33,256 nucleotides of DNA from a virus. Below are positions 1 through 6,201 of this stretch, piece after piece. The stretch lies in IMG/VR virus record IMGVR_UViG_3300025849_000121, positions 1 to 33,256 of that record. The stretch is one strand, 5' to 3'. The notes below the pieces were generated by a model. The model did not search any database. It was given only the letters and a program-made list of their open reading frames with translations, and was not told where the DNA came from. Made by a program: the position numbers and the translations under genes. Numbering within the stretch: position 1 is the first letter of the stretch; every line of letters starts with the position of its first letter.

Positions 1-151
1 TTTTAACTGATGGTACAAACATGTCATAGTATTTTAAGTGAAGCTCTTTTGCACATTCTTCACTAATATATTCCCAACGCTCAGTTTCCTGAGTTTGCCA
101 ATTCATTATTGCTTCTACATACCACATTGCGCTATCCTTATTTGCTTTCAT
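1..151 (-). CDS. Small hypothetical protein, 3' end outside the window
   Basis: The start codon is at 151 and 50 codons are visible (MKANKDSAMWYVEAIMNW...) before the window edge, so the protein is truncated here at its C-terminus. It is rich in Trp, Tyr and Glu, and no domain is recognised. A sigma70-like promoter lies 11 bases upstream with an AGAGG ribosome site between them. It is therefore probably one of the small early proteins common in this part of the genome. Confidence 0.65.
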   Translation of the reverse strand, partial: MKANKDSAMWYVEAIMNWQTQETERWEYISEECAKELHLKYYDMFVPSVK

Positions 152-161
152 TTTATACCTC

Positions 162-190
162 TTTATAGCATAGTTTAAAACGAATGTAAA
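162..190 (-). promoter_or_regulatory. Early sigma70-like promoter, AGGGG class
   Basis: The -35 TTTACA (190-185), 17-nt spacer and -10 TATAAA (167-162) read on the minus strand, with GGGGG directly before the -35. An AT-rich ATTAATTAATT tract lies upstream, and a conserved ACTAAAATAACGCA block sits 61 nt above the -35. It drives the gene starting at 151. Confidence 0.75.
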
Positions 191-237
191 CCCCCTAAAC
201 ACAATTAATTAATTAATTTTTAAAAAAACTTATAAAA

Positions 238-251
238 TGCGTTATTTTAGT
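238..251 (-). promoter_or_regulatory. Conserved upstream promoter element ACTAAAATAACRCA, copy 1
   Basis: The minus strand reads ACTAAAATAACGCA, beginning 61 nt before the -35 of the 162-190 promoter. Near-identical copies sit 59 nt upstream of two other early promoters (12659-12672 and 26843-26856). Its role is unknown; it could be an activator site or an UP-like element. Confidence 0.5.
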
Positions 252-256
252 GGCAT

Positions 257-445
257 TTATTGAAATACACCCAATATTCTTAGTTTAACATTCTGAATAT
301 GGGTGCACTGTTTGCGAGGGTTCTTTTTACATGAACACGAAAAGCCATTATCATGCATAGTAACAATACCTTTGGCATATTGCCATTTAGTACCGACCAT
401 CCAATGATTTACAGTATTAATTGAACCTGTTGAAAAAATTGTCAT
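257..445 (-). CDS. 62-aa SWIM-type zinc-finger protein
   Basis: The protein has CxC (C37, C39), seven residues, then CxH (C47, H49), the spacing of a SWIM zinc finger. It is preceded by a short beta-like segment (WQYAKGIVTMHDNGFSCSC), as is usual for the domain. SWIM fingers bind nucleic acid or proteins, and here the finger makes up nearly the whole protein. The start at 445 lies 2 nt after the stop of the 56-aa gene upstream, so translation is probably coupled. A host-takeover or regulatory role is inference. Confidence 0.72.
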   Translation of the reverse strand: MTIFSTGSINTVNHWMVGTKWQYAKGIVTMHDNGFSCSCKKNPRKQCTHIQNVKLRILGVFQ

Positions 446-447
446 TC

Positions 448-618
448 TTATGCTACACCACTTACTACATCTACTGCATATTGAACTTCTTGTTGAAATT
501 CAGTTTCGGTAGCTTCAGAAAAATCAAAACCGGAATACTCCATTTCATCTTGAATGAGCCGCGCAAAAGCTTGATTACAATCAAGGATAGACATGATTTG
601 TTTTGTATAATAATTCAT
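448..618 (-). CDS. 56-aa hypothetical early protein
   Basis: The start is ATG at 618 with an AAGGGAAG ribosome site about 10 nt upstream; the stop is TAA at 450-448. The protein is acidic (MNYYTKQIMSILDCNQAF...) and probably helical, with no recognised domain. It lies 2 nt before the SWIM-finger gene and behind its own promoter (657-685), so the two form a small early operon. Confidence 0.65.
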   Translation of the reverse strand: MNYYTKQIMSILDCNQAFARLIQDEMEYSGFDFSEATETEFQQEVQYAVDVVSGVA

Positions 619-656
619 AATGATTCTTCCCTTTGCTTCATTTCATTGTATATACA

Positions 657-685
657 TTTATAACATAAAAGAAAGAAAATGTACA
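657..685 (-). promoter_or_regulatory. Early sigma70-like promoter
   Basis: TGTACA (685-680), a 17-nt spacer and TATAAA (662-657) on the minus strand. It drives the two small genes 618-257. It also marks the downstream limit of the hairpin-RNA region if that region is read from the minus strand. Confidence 0.65.
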
Positions 686-714
686 CACTTTTTTTTACTT
701 TTTTATCTTCGTTT

Positions 715-873
715 GAAACTATTTTATACATACGCCCGAGCTAGTATCTCCAATCTCCCCGCACGGCCTTATTGACATTGCCGCTCTGGTTCGATCGAAA
801 CTAACATCCCTTTCGAGATAGTGCTTTTAGCTGATCAACGCCTCTACACAGACGTATGTATGAAATAGTTTTC
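715..873. ncRNA. Unrecognised structured RNA element 1, closed by about 20-bp inverted repeat
   Basis: Positions 715-734 (GAAACTATTTTATACATACG) and 853-873 are an almost perfect inverted repeat, with one bulge and one mismatch or wobble. They enclose about 118 nt clearly richer in G and C than the flanks. No good reading frame fills it. Read from the minus strand, the core includes an ATCTC-GAAA-GGGAT hairpin with a GNRA tetraloop. The strand is unresolved: neighbouring genes and the 1252-1280 promoter favour minus, while the single mismatch becomes a U-G wobble on plus. I do not recognise the family; it is not tRNA-, RNase P- or group I/II-like by eye. Confidence 0.5.
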
Positions 874-882
874 CTTGTCTTA

Positions 883-1004
883 GACTCTTTGCTGATTATA
901 TAGTGGTCTTAACTTAGTCCCTTACCAGGATTTTACGGGTTCTGCTCCATGGGCATACCTACCTTTACGGTTCTTCGCTCGTACTATATAATCAGAAAAG
1001 AGTC
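883..1004. ncRNA. Unrecognised structured RNA element 2, closed by 22-bp inverted repeat
   Basis: Positions 883-904 and 983-1004 are an inverted repeat with 21 of 22 positions matching. They enclose about 78 nt of GC-richer sequence that has small internal hairpins, such as ACC-GTAAA-GGT on the minus strand. It starts 9 nt after element 1, so the two form a tandem pair of hairpin-closed domains. Long closing stems around a compact core resemble RNase III-processed precursors. That comparison is inference, as is transcription itself. Confidence 0.5.
964..992 (+). promoter_or_regulatory. Candidate plus-strand (antisense) promoter inside RNA element 2
   Basis: TTTACG (964-969), a 17-nt spacer and TATAAT (987-992) match the phage early consensus but point against the surrounding genes. 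A transcript would begin near 999 and run antisense to the 68-aa gene. The TATAAT lies in the inverted-repeat arm, so the match may be coincidental. Confidence 0.3.
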
Positions 1005-1020
1005 CTTTGTTTTAGTTTCC

Positions 1021-1227
1021 TTATGCGAAGTGGTTATCAACAAGCACACTAATGCAATCATTCAGATACTCAGTATCATAGAAGACTCCAAGTGGAATAA
1101 AGATATCAGACTCAACAAAGTTCCAATTGATACCGCCACCTTCGTGGATATTTTCTGGATTAACCACCGCAGCATTGAAAGCTTCGATAATGTCATTCTT
1201 AATCATTGCGCCATAAGTAGTAAGCAT
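1021..1227 (-). CDS. 68-aa hypothetical protein, paralogue of the gene at 13446-13736
   Basis: The start at 1227 has a strong AAAAGGAG site. The pattern IKNDIIEAFNAAV...INWNFVESDIF closely matches the gene at 13446-13736 (IKNDVVEAFNTAI...INWAFVEADMY), so the phage holds two divergent copies of this family. This copy lacks the other's C-terminal extension. The function is unknown. A dedicated AGGGG-class early promoter precedes it, and no terminator separates it from the RNA elements downstream. Confidence 0.7.
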   Translation of the reverse strand: MLTTYGAMIKNDIIEAFNAAVVNPENIHEGGGINWNFVESDIFIPLGVFYDTEYLNDCISVLVDNHFA

Positions 1228-1233
1228 AGTGTT

Positions 1234-1300
1234 TCTCCTTTTGATATATTAGTTATATCATATAGAGATCTGATTGTAAACCCCTAAAATGCATTTTTTT
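1234..1300 (-). repeat. 67-bp promoter-leader direct repeat, copy 1
   Basis: This segment matches 1664-1730 at 64 of 67 positions (offset 430). It covers the ribosome site, leader, -10, -35 and the sequence just upstream of the -35. It is evidently a duplicated expression cassette placed before two unrelated small genes. Confidence 0.85.
1252..1280 (-). promoter_or_regulatory. Early sigma70-like promoter, AGGGG class
   Basis: TTTACA (1280-1275), a 17-nt spacer and TATAAC (1257-1252), with TTTTAGGGG abutting the -35. It lies inside the 67-bp repeat and drives the gene at 1227. Confidence 0.8.
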
Positions 1301-1308
1301 TATTTTTT

Positions 1309-1473
1309 TTATACCAAACCAAATTGGCTAAAAAGTACTACCATTGCAATAACGCCAACGAGGGCCCAGGCAAGAGTAGTAAGTTCCCCTTCTGGAGATT
1401 TAGGGGACTTAACAAACATACTACTAACTCCACCGAAAAGTACAGCGCCAATTATACTAGCAACTAATGTCAT
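1309..1473 (-). CDS. 54-aa two-helix membrane protein
   Basis: The start is ATG at 1473 with a TGGAG site and the stop is TAA at 1311-1309. Two hydrophobic stretches (residues about 2-20 and 34-54) flank a short polar loop KSPKSPEGE, giving a helical hairpin in the inner membrane. It starts 1 nt after the stop of the 61-aa gene upstream, so the two are coupled. The shape would also suit a holin-like protein, but early-promoter context argues for another membrane role. Confidence 0.65.
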   Translation of the reverse strand: MTLVASIIGAVLFGGVSSMFVKSPKSPEGELTTLAWALVGVIAMVVLFSQFGLV

Positions 1474-1474
1474 A

Positions 1475-1660
1475 TTAAGCTCCATCATCCATTTCTAATT
1501 CGTATTCAATAAACTCTGCTTCTACCTTGCAGTCAGGATATTCCCGGTCAAGATACCGAAGCTCTTCAGAAGTTGCATAACCAGAGTATTCTTCTCCTGT
1601 ATGAACAATTTTCCCAGCTTTGTTAGTAACTGTGAGTTTATAAAATCTTTTCCACATCAT
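1475..1660 (-). CDS. 61-aa hypothetical early protein
   Basis: The start at 1660 has AGGAG close upstream; a second ATG follows directly. The sequence MMWKRFYKLTVTNKAGKIV... suggests a small beta-rich, acidic protein. No family is recognised. It lies first in a two-gene operon with the 54-aa membrane protein, behind the second copy of the 67-bp promoter repeat. Confidence 0.7.
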   Translation of the reverse strand: MMWKRFYKLTVTNKAGKIVHTGEEYSGYATSEELRYLDREYPDCKVEAEFIEYELEMDDGA

Positions 1661-1663
1661 ATA

Positions 1664-1730
1664 TCTCCTTTTGATATATTAGTTATACCATGTAGAGATC
1701 TGATTGTAAACCCCTAAAGTGCATTTTTTT
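1664..1730 (-). repeat. 67-bp promoter-leader direct repeat, copy 2
   Basis: It is the partner of 1234-1300, with three mismatches in 67 positions, and carries the leader and promoter of the 61-aa gene. Confidence 0.85.
1682..1710 (-). promoter_or_regulatory. Early sigma70-like promoter, AGGGG class
   Basis: TTTACA (1710-1705), a 17-nt spacer and TATAAC (1687-1682), with CTTTAGGGG before the -35. It drives the genes 1660-1309. Confidence 0.8.
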
Positions 1731-1731
1731 A

Positions 1732-1755
1732 TTTAATGTGATATATTTGTTATGC
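1732..1755 (-). repeat. 24-nt repeat spanning a stop codon, copy 1
   Basis: Exactly the same 24 bases occur at 2097-2120. Each copy covers the last Ala codon, the TAA stop and the following AT-rich bases of unrelated genes. This suggests that gene ends, like the promoters, are shared cassette borders. Confidence 0.7.
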
Positions 1756-2007
1756 CACCTCATAGCCTATTACAGTTTCTAAATATCCATTACCATACTC
1801 TTCAGCAATCGCCAATAGGATCTGCTCACGTGGTTCTGTATCCATATTACCGATTTTTGCTAAAGCGCCGTCAATGTCATTCGAATTCATCAGCCACTGC
1901 ACCTGCTTAAAATCAGCCGTATCGGCCAGATATAGATCAGCAAGGCCTGCATCTTGTGCTTCTAAGCTATAGCTGAATGTTTGATCGATAAGTTTTTGAA
2001 TAGTCAT
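1750..2007 (-). CDS. 85-aa hypothetical early protein
   Basis: The start at 2007 has AAAGGAG 7 nt upstream. The product is an acidic, mostly helical protein (MTIQKLIDQTFSYSLEAQ...) with no recognised domain. It is a single-gene unit, with its own promoter at 2037-2065 and the DUF932 terminator just beyond. Confidence 0.72.
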   Translation of the reverse strand: MTIQKLIDQTFSYSLEAQDAGLADLYLADTADFKQVQWLMNSNDIDGALAKIGNMDTEPREQILLAIAEEYGNGYLETVIGYEVA

Positions 2008-2036
2008 GATAGGCTCCTTTGTTTCATTCTATATTA

Positions 2037-2065
2037 GTTATACCATATAATAAAGAGAATGTAAA
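2037..2065 (-). promoter_or_regulatory. Early sigma70-like promoter
   Basis: TTTACA (2065-2060), a 17-nt spacer and TATAAC (2042-2037). The -35 abuts the T-run of the preceding terminator, so one unit ends exactly where the next begins. Confidence 0.75.
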
Positions 2066-2096
2066 TAAAAAAGATGCCCCAAAGGACATCTTTTTC
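2064..2096 (-). terminator. Rho-independent terminator after the DUF932 gene
   Basis: AAAAGATG (2069-2076) pairs with CATCTTTT (2087-2094), with further C-G pairs inside. On the minus strand the hairpin is followed by a run of T. It lies about 20 nt beyond the DUF932 stop. Confidence 0.75.
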
Positions 2097-2120
2097 TTTA
2101 ATGTGATATATTTGTTATGC
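2097..2120 (-). repeat. 24-nt repeat spanning a stop codon, copy 2
   Basis: Identical to 1732-1755; here it covers the end of the DUF932 gene. Confidence 0.7.
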
Positions 2121-3092
2121 TGCTGTTGCCATTTGAACGGCCAAATTTGCAGCCTTTATTTTGCGCAACCGATTATTACCGAACCATTGATTGTGTAACC
2201 GATTTTCAGCTCCTCGTCCTTGAAGATGGTCAGTGACATATGTTACTGAATTAAATGCCTGCCACCATGTTCCAGCACCAAATTCTGCGCCAGGTTGAAT
2301 TTCAAGCATATCATATGCGGTTTGCGCATTGCGGCTTAAATCTTCTTTTTTTGTCACCGTTGTTTCAATATCTTTGCGCGAAGTAGATGGAAATACTTGG
2401 CTATAGTACTGAATAAGTGAATCAGCAGTAAAACGACGGCCGCCTAAAAACTGAGCCATATCTTTATACTGAGTAAATTTTTCAGAAGCAAGCCCCAATG
2501 TTGTTTTCACATCATCAGCATTAAACACTGTGCGATGGCCAACTTTAACAGAACGCTCAGCGTGGCTGTTCAAGCTAAATGTAAGAGTATTATTACAAAC
2601 AACACGAATAGGAGTAAATCGAATATCAATTGATTTACCATATTGATGAGGATTTGAAAACAACAAATATGATTCAACGGTATCTTCTTTACCAAATACA
2701 TCAAACGACTCTTTAATTTTTGCAAGAGCCCACACTTGTTGACCGCCCTTTAGCGAACCGGCAGTGTGCATTTCCATATCACCGGCCGCAACATATTCAG
2801 CAAAGAAATTAAAGGCTTCTTCATTTTGGACTGGATTCCAATTTTCGCCAACATTAGTAAGAACTTTTCCATCAGTTGAGCGAATAAGAGCTTGTTGACC
2901 AGTGGCAACATTATCGCCCTTCCAACGGACAAAAGCATCTACCTTTTCAACTTCCCAATCAAGACCAGCCTTTTGCATCATTTGCATAGGTGTAAGATCG
3001 TTTGATACCGGAACACCTAAACCATGCCATGGCAATTCGCCCGCATAAGCCATCTGTGCTACACCGTTTACAATTTCTACCTCATGTGCCAT
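2115..3092 (-). CDS. DUF932 / TIGR03299 phage-plasmid-like protein
   Basis: The 325-aa protein opens MAHEVEIVNG and continues through WHGLGVPV and the central NPHQYGKSIDIRFTPIRVVCNNTL, all typical of the DUF932 (TIGR03299) family of phages and plasmids. Its molecular role is unknown. A TTG four codons upstream (3104) is in frame, but GGAG lies between it and the ATG at 3092, so 3092 is the start. A single-gene early unit: promoter at 3121-3149 and terminator at 2064-2096. Confidence 0.88.
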   Translation of the reverse strand: MAHEVEIVNGVAQMAYAGELPWHGLGVPVSNDLTPMQMMQKAGLDWEVEKVDAFVRWKGDNVATGQQALIRSTDGKVLTNVGENWNPVQNEEAFNFFAEYVAAGDMEMHTAGSLKGGQQVWALAKIKESFDVFGKEDTVESYLLFSNPHQYGKSIDIRFTPIRVVCNNTLTFSLNSHAERSVKVGHRTVFNADDVKTTLGLASEKFTQYKDMAQFLGGRRFTADSLIQYYSQVFPSTSRKDIETTVTKKEDLSRNAQTAYDMLEIQPGAEFGAGTWWQAFNSVTYVTDHLQGRGAENRLHNQWFGNNRLRKIKAANLAVQMATAA

Positions 3093-3120
3093 TTTATTCT
3101 CCAATATATCTAATAATACT

Positions 3121-3149
3121 ATAATAGCATATTACAAACAGATTGTAAA
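3121..3149 (-). promoter_or_regulatory. Early sigma70-like promoter, CTG class
   Basis: TTTACA (3149-3144), a 17-nt spacer and TATTAT (3126-3121), with TTAACTG before the -35. It drives the DUF932 gene. Confidence 0.7.
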
Positions 3150-3193
3150 CAGTTAATTTAAACTATTTGAATAAAAATTTTTATGTGATAATA

Positions 3194-3424
3194 TTATCGT
3201 TTACCGCTTCCAAATCGGTTTTTTGGTCTATAAAATGTTTTTTGATTATGAATACGTCCTAATAAATCACGAATTAATGTAATTTCTTTTTGCATCTCTT
3301 TCGCATAAATATTTGTAGGATCCATAGTTATACTCATAGATCTTCGATGCACTCGACCATTTAATGCAGATTCGATCATCTCAATATCATCTACAGTTAA
3401 TTCGAAGGTTTTATTGGGTTTCAT
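3194..3424 (-). CDS. 76-aa hypothetical protein
   Basis: The start at 3424 follows an AGAGGCG site. The N-terminal half (FELTVDDIEMIESALNGRV) looks helical and the C-terminus is strongly basic (FYRPKNRFGSGKR), which would suit nucleic-acid contact. No named domain is recognised. It lies 32 nt after the PhyH-like gene and is probably the last gene of that operon. Confidence 0.7.
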   Translation of the reverse strand: MKPNKTFELTVDDIEMIESALNGRVHRRSMSITMDPTNIYAKEMQKEITLIRDLLGRIHNQKTFYRPKNRFGSGKR

Positions 3425-3456
3425 TATCGCCTCTATGTTTCAAAATATAACTAAGT

Positions 3457-4200
3457 TTATCCTAAGTTTAACTTTTGCATTTCATTTAATGCATCTTGTC
3501 TTATACCACGAAAAATTATCCCGCGGCGAATTTGATTGGTTTTATTTGGCATAATACTATGCAGCACATTACCATAAAAACAACCGAACCCGCCCAAAGA
3601 AACCGGTGGTTGAACATAATTATTTTCAAAGAAAGCTTTATAAAAAGGTTTTTCTTCATTCCAATTAGTAGTATTGTATCTATATCTATGCGTTCCAGGT
3701 ACATATGCAGTAGCACCGTTTTCTATTGTAAAGTCAACTAAAGGAATCATAAAGGTAACACTTAAAGGACCTTTATCTAAATATTTAGACATTTCGCATT
3801 CAAGTTTTTGTGGCCACAAATATGGCGCATCTAAGTGGGGCTGAATAGGATAATCATGCTTGTAATTAGACATAATATAACGGTTAGTTAATTGCCAGCC
3901 CCAATCTTTATTCCCAAATAAAACATCACAAATACTTTTTAATAACGGAAGCATGATTGTATTAATAAATAAATTATTTTTTGGAGTTTGTGCCCAATGA
4001 CAAGCCCAATCAATATTTTTAATTTTAGCTTCTGATAATACATCTGGATTATTTAACCACCGTCCATTACCATGACCCACAAAAGGCGGGAGTTTACTTG
4101 CAACTTTATTAAATGCAATTAAATCTTCGGTATTAAATGCATTGTCAACAATAGCAATACCATCTTTATCTAAATCCGATAAAAAATTTTCTGTTAACAT
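3457..4200 (-). CDS. PhyH-like Fe(II)/2-oxoglutarate dioxygenase
   Basis: The 247-aa protein shows the facial triad of the phytanoyl-CoA dioxygenase family: H122-x-D124 in QPHLDAP and a distal H214 (GNVLHSIMPN). R225/R226 is placed to bind 2-oxoglutarate. The segment NGATAYVPGTHRYR is the usual beta-strand before the distal His. The family hydroxylates lipids, small molecules or nucleobases, and the substrate cannot be read from sequence. It sits between two unknown small genes, 5 nt after the 117-aa gene, with ribosome site AGGCG. Confidence 0.82.
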   Translation of the reverse strand: MLTENFLSDLDKDGIAIVDNAFNTEDLIAFNKVASKLPPFVGHGNGRWLNNPDVLSEAKIKNIDWACHWAQTPKNNLFINTIMLPLLKSICDVLFGNKDWGWQLTNRYIMSNYKHDYPIQPHLDAPYLWPQKLECEMSKYLDKGPLSVTFMIPLVDFTIENGATAYVPGTHRYRYNTTNWNEEKPFYKAFFENNYVQPPVSLGGFGCFYGNVLHSIMPNKTNQIRRGIIFRGIRQDALNEMQKLNLG

Positions 4201-4205
4201 TTATA

Positions 4206-4559
4206 TTATCGCCTCATTTGAGCCGCATCTTTTGCGGCTTGCATATTATCTTTGCGAATAGGCATAAGATTTGATTTATGAGTTACAACAATACCAGCAA
4301 TTTCATTACCAGTATATTGAACAGTGTCTTTTTTAAGTCCATTACTACAGATTGTATCTGACGTTTTTATCATAGAAGTGCTTTTATAATCGGGTATTTC
4401 ATAACGGTGATCTTTAAGACCATCATCGCCCTTTATACCCATCTTTTTTAAAAAAGCTTCATGTTCTAATTGAGCTTTCTGCCAACCAGGCGATTTTTTT
4501 TGTTTTCTTTTTTTAAAATTATTACTAGACATTCCGCGAATTAAATGCATACCTGACAT
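4206..4559 (-). CDS. 117-aa basic hypothetical protein
   Basis: The start at 4559 has a GGGGAAGG site. The N-terminal third is very basic (NNFKKRKQKKSPGWQKAQ) and looks disordered, followed by a more ordered segment ending in a helical AAKDAAQMRR. The family is not recognised. It is the first gene of an operon with the PhyH-like protein, behind a promoter at 4595-4622. Confidence 0.7.
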   Translation of the reverse strand: MSGMHLIRGMSSNNFKKRKQKKSPGWQKAQLEHEAFLKKMGIKGDDGLKDHRYEIPDYKSTSMIKTSDTICSNGLKKDTVQYTGNEIAGIVVTHKSNLMPIRKDNMQAAKDAAQMRR

Positions 4560-4594
4560 AGTATACCTTCCCCTTTAATAAAGATTACTCTATT

Positions 4595-4622
4595 ATTATA
4601 TCATATTTTGACGGAAAGTAAA
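4595..4622 (-). promoter_or_regulatory. Early sigma70-like promoter
   Basis: TTTACT (4622-4617), a 16-nt spacer and a perfect TATAAT (4600-4595) on the minus strand. It drives 4559-3194. Confidence 0.7.
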
Positions 4623-4642
4623 CGGCTAATTTTAAATTTATG

Positions 4643-4840
4643 TTATTTTTTTATAGCTGTTTTTTTCTTAAGTGCTTTTCGTTTTGCAAGAGCTTCTTTC
4701 ATTTCCTCGAGCGGATTTGCTTTTGCTGCTTTAATTGCACTAAATTTGCCTGTTCCGGCTTCTGTGGACTTTGCTTGTTGTTTATTATAAAATCCAGCAT
4801 TTTTAATTCTTTGACTCATATCACCTTTAGGTTTTGGCAT
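4643..4840 (-). CDS. 65-aa highly basic protein
   Basis: The start at 4840 has GGAG 7 nt upstream. The protein is Lys/Ala-rich (ALAKRKALKKKTAIKK at the C-terminus), resembling small DNA-binding or internal virion proteins. No family is assigned. It is divergent from the late lipoprotein gene; the shared AT-rich region reads TATATAAAATA on this strand, so it may also be expressed late. Confidence 0.65.
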   Translation of the reverse strand: MPKPKGDMSQRIKNAGFYNKQQAKSTEAGTGKFSAIKAAKANPLEEMKEALAKRKALKKKTAIKK

Positions 4841-4874
4841 TTATATTCTCCATTTTATTAGCCTATATTTTATA

Positions 4875-4882
4875 TATAAATA
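4875..4882 (+). promoter_or_regulatory. T4-type late promoter TATAAATA
   Basis: An exact TATAAATA ends 5 bases before the ATG at 4888. In T4 the start of transcription is about 6 nt past the box, so this message would be leaderless or nearly so. Confidence 0.5.
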
Positions 4883-4887
4883 TTTTT

Positions 4888-5403
4888 ATGAAGCATATAT
4901 TTTTTATTATAATTTTCTTATTCAGTACTGGCTGTTCCATATTTAATACATTGGGGCAACAGCCAAAACATACTATAAATCTTACTGAAGCGATTTATTA
5001 TGTTGGTCTTAATGAAAATATAGATCGGGTTCAATTAAAAAGATTTTTAAATGTTGACCCGGTTACAACTGAGTGGTGCGCAGCATTTATCAATGCGGTT
5101 TTAGCTAGAAATAATATATCAAACCTACACGATTTTAATTCTAAACGACCGTTATTAGCACAAGAATTTTTAAATTACGGAGAAATAATTCTTGAAGAAG
5201 AATTGCGGTATGGCGATATTATAATAATAGAGCGCCCCGGCGCAAAATGGCAAGGTCATGTTGGATTTTTTATGGGAATTCGGCATTCTCGAGGGCAAAA
5301 ATATTATTTACTTTTGGGCGGTAATCAAAATAATAAAGTTAGTATTGCCCCATATTCATCAAAAAAATTAATTGGAATGCGAAGATATTCTAATTATAAA
5401 TAA
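4888..5403 (+). CDS. Lipoprotein with TIGR02594/CHAP-like peptidoglycan hydrolase fold
   Basis: The 171-aa product begins with a lipoprotein signal (hydrophobic IFFIIIFLF, then STGC with the lipidated Cys). A papain-like core follows: TTEWCAAFINAVL holds the candidate nucleophile Cys, and GDIIIIERPG...GHVGFF holds the His. GGNQNNKVSI and IGMRRY are as in the TIGR02594 family. It may cut peptidoglycan from the outer membrane side, in lysis or entry. An in-frame ATG at 4834 lies inside the divergent gene's start region and is unlikely. No clear ribosome site is seen. Confidence 0.72.
   Translation: MKHIFFIIIFLFSTGCSIFNTLGQQPKHTINLTEAIYYVGLNENIDRVQLKRFLNVDPVTTEWCAAFINAVLARNNISNLHDFNSKRPLLAQEFLNYGEIILEEELRYGDIIIIERPGAKWQGHVGFFMGIRHSRGQKYYLLLGGNQNNKVSIAPYSSKKLIGMRRYSNYK
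5395..5402 (+). promoter_or_regulatory. T4-type late promoter TATAAATA
   Basis: An exact TATAAATA overlaps the stop codon of the lipoprotein gene and lies 29 nt before the ATG at 5432, a standard distance for a late leader. Confidence 0.65.
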
Positions 5404-5431
5404 AACTATATAAGCAATTAATGAGAATCTA

Positions 5432-6199
5432 ATGTATACTTTTAAATCATTTATAAGCGAAAGCGCTAAATCAGATAAGTATGAAAATGATATGGCTAAA
5501 CACATTGCCAATATGGGTTTAGACGCATCTCGTCCAGCCGTTGATCCAACATATTCAGATATTCTTATTAAATATAAAGGCGATCGCATATGGTTAGAAG
5601 TTAAAATGAATCACTCTGACCAACTTGGCAATACTCGCGCCAGTTTTGATGGTAAAAAATGGATTGCCGCAATTGATAAAAAAGGCCCTAGTAAGGGTAA
5701 ATTATCTCCTCTTAAAGCATATATTACTAAAACCTTAAATAACGATAAAGATACTCAAGCATGGTTAAAAGATCTTGAAAAGTTTTCCGGAATAAAGGGT
5801 ATGAAAGTACCCACATTAATTTCTGGATTGAGTGATCCAAAATCCGTTCCACGTGATGTAATGATTGCATATTTAAAAGGTAAAAAACAATATATTTTAA
5901 ATAAACCTGAAGTAGATTTGGGCGAGTTAATTACTCAGCATTATCTTAAAGGGAAATCCGAGCCGGCATATTATATGCAAGCCGGCGATGATTTCTATAG
6001 AATTGGTTCTGCAAATCCAATGGGCGTTCCTAATGATGTTCCATTACTCTCTGGCACTGGCCCATTCAAAATGCGCATTGGTATGCGCTCAAAGTATTAT
6101 GAGGTGCAGCCCGAGGTTAAAATTACTAAAATGCCGAGCAGTAAGTATTCCTTAAAGCCCGGCACTAGTAAATTAAACCCATTTGAAAATATCAAATAA
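5432..6199 (+). CDS. PD-(D/E)XK nuclease-like protein
   Basis: The 255-aa protein shows SDILIKYKGDRIWLEVK, an acidic residue D43 followed by E56-x-K58, the core of PD-(D/E)XK nucleases. The MYTFKSFISE opening is a leader common in marine T4-like phage proteins. The role could be DNA processing, host DNA degradation or head-associated cutting. It is expressed from a late promoter. Its stop is only 2 nt from the stop of the converging operon, with no terminator between them. The ribosome site is weak (GAGAAT). Confidence 0.6.
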   Translation: MYTFKSFISESAKSDKYENDMAKHIANMGLDASRPAVDPTYSDILIKYKGDRIWLEVKMNHSDQLGNTRASFDGKKWIAAIDKKGPSKGKLSPLKAYITKTLNNDKDTQAWLKDLEKFSGIKGMKVPTLISGLSDPKSVPRDVMIAYLKGKKQYILNKPEVDLGELITQHYLKGKSEPAYYMQAGDDFYRIGSANPMGVPNDVPLLSGTGPFKMRIGMRSKYYEVQPEVKITKMPSSKYSLKPGTSKLNPFENIK

Positions 6200-6201
6200 T
6201 T

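Noticed and set aside
421-663. 80-codon plus-strand frame
   Set aside because: It is antisense to two coupled small genes and lacks a ribosome site; its hydrophobic look comes from the AT-rich complement.
715-1004. Group I or II intron, RNase P RNA or a known riboswitch
   Set aside because: None of the conserved core sequences (for example domain V of group II introns) could be found on either strand by eye.
949-1287. Open frame of 112 codons on the plus strand across RNA element 2 and the 68-aa gene
   Set aside because: It lies opposite a gene with a good ribosome site and promoter, has none itself, and runs through the inverted-repeat structure.
3093-3104. TTG start of the DUF932 gene
   Set aside because: The ribosome site GGAG lies between this TTG and the ATG at 3092, so translation must begin at the ATG.
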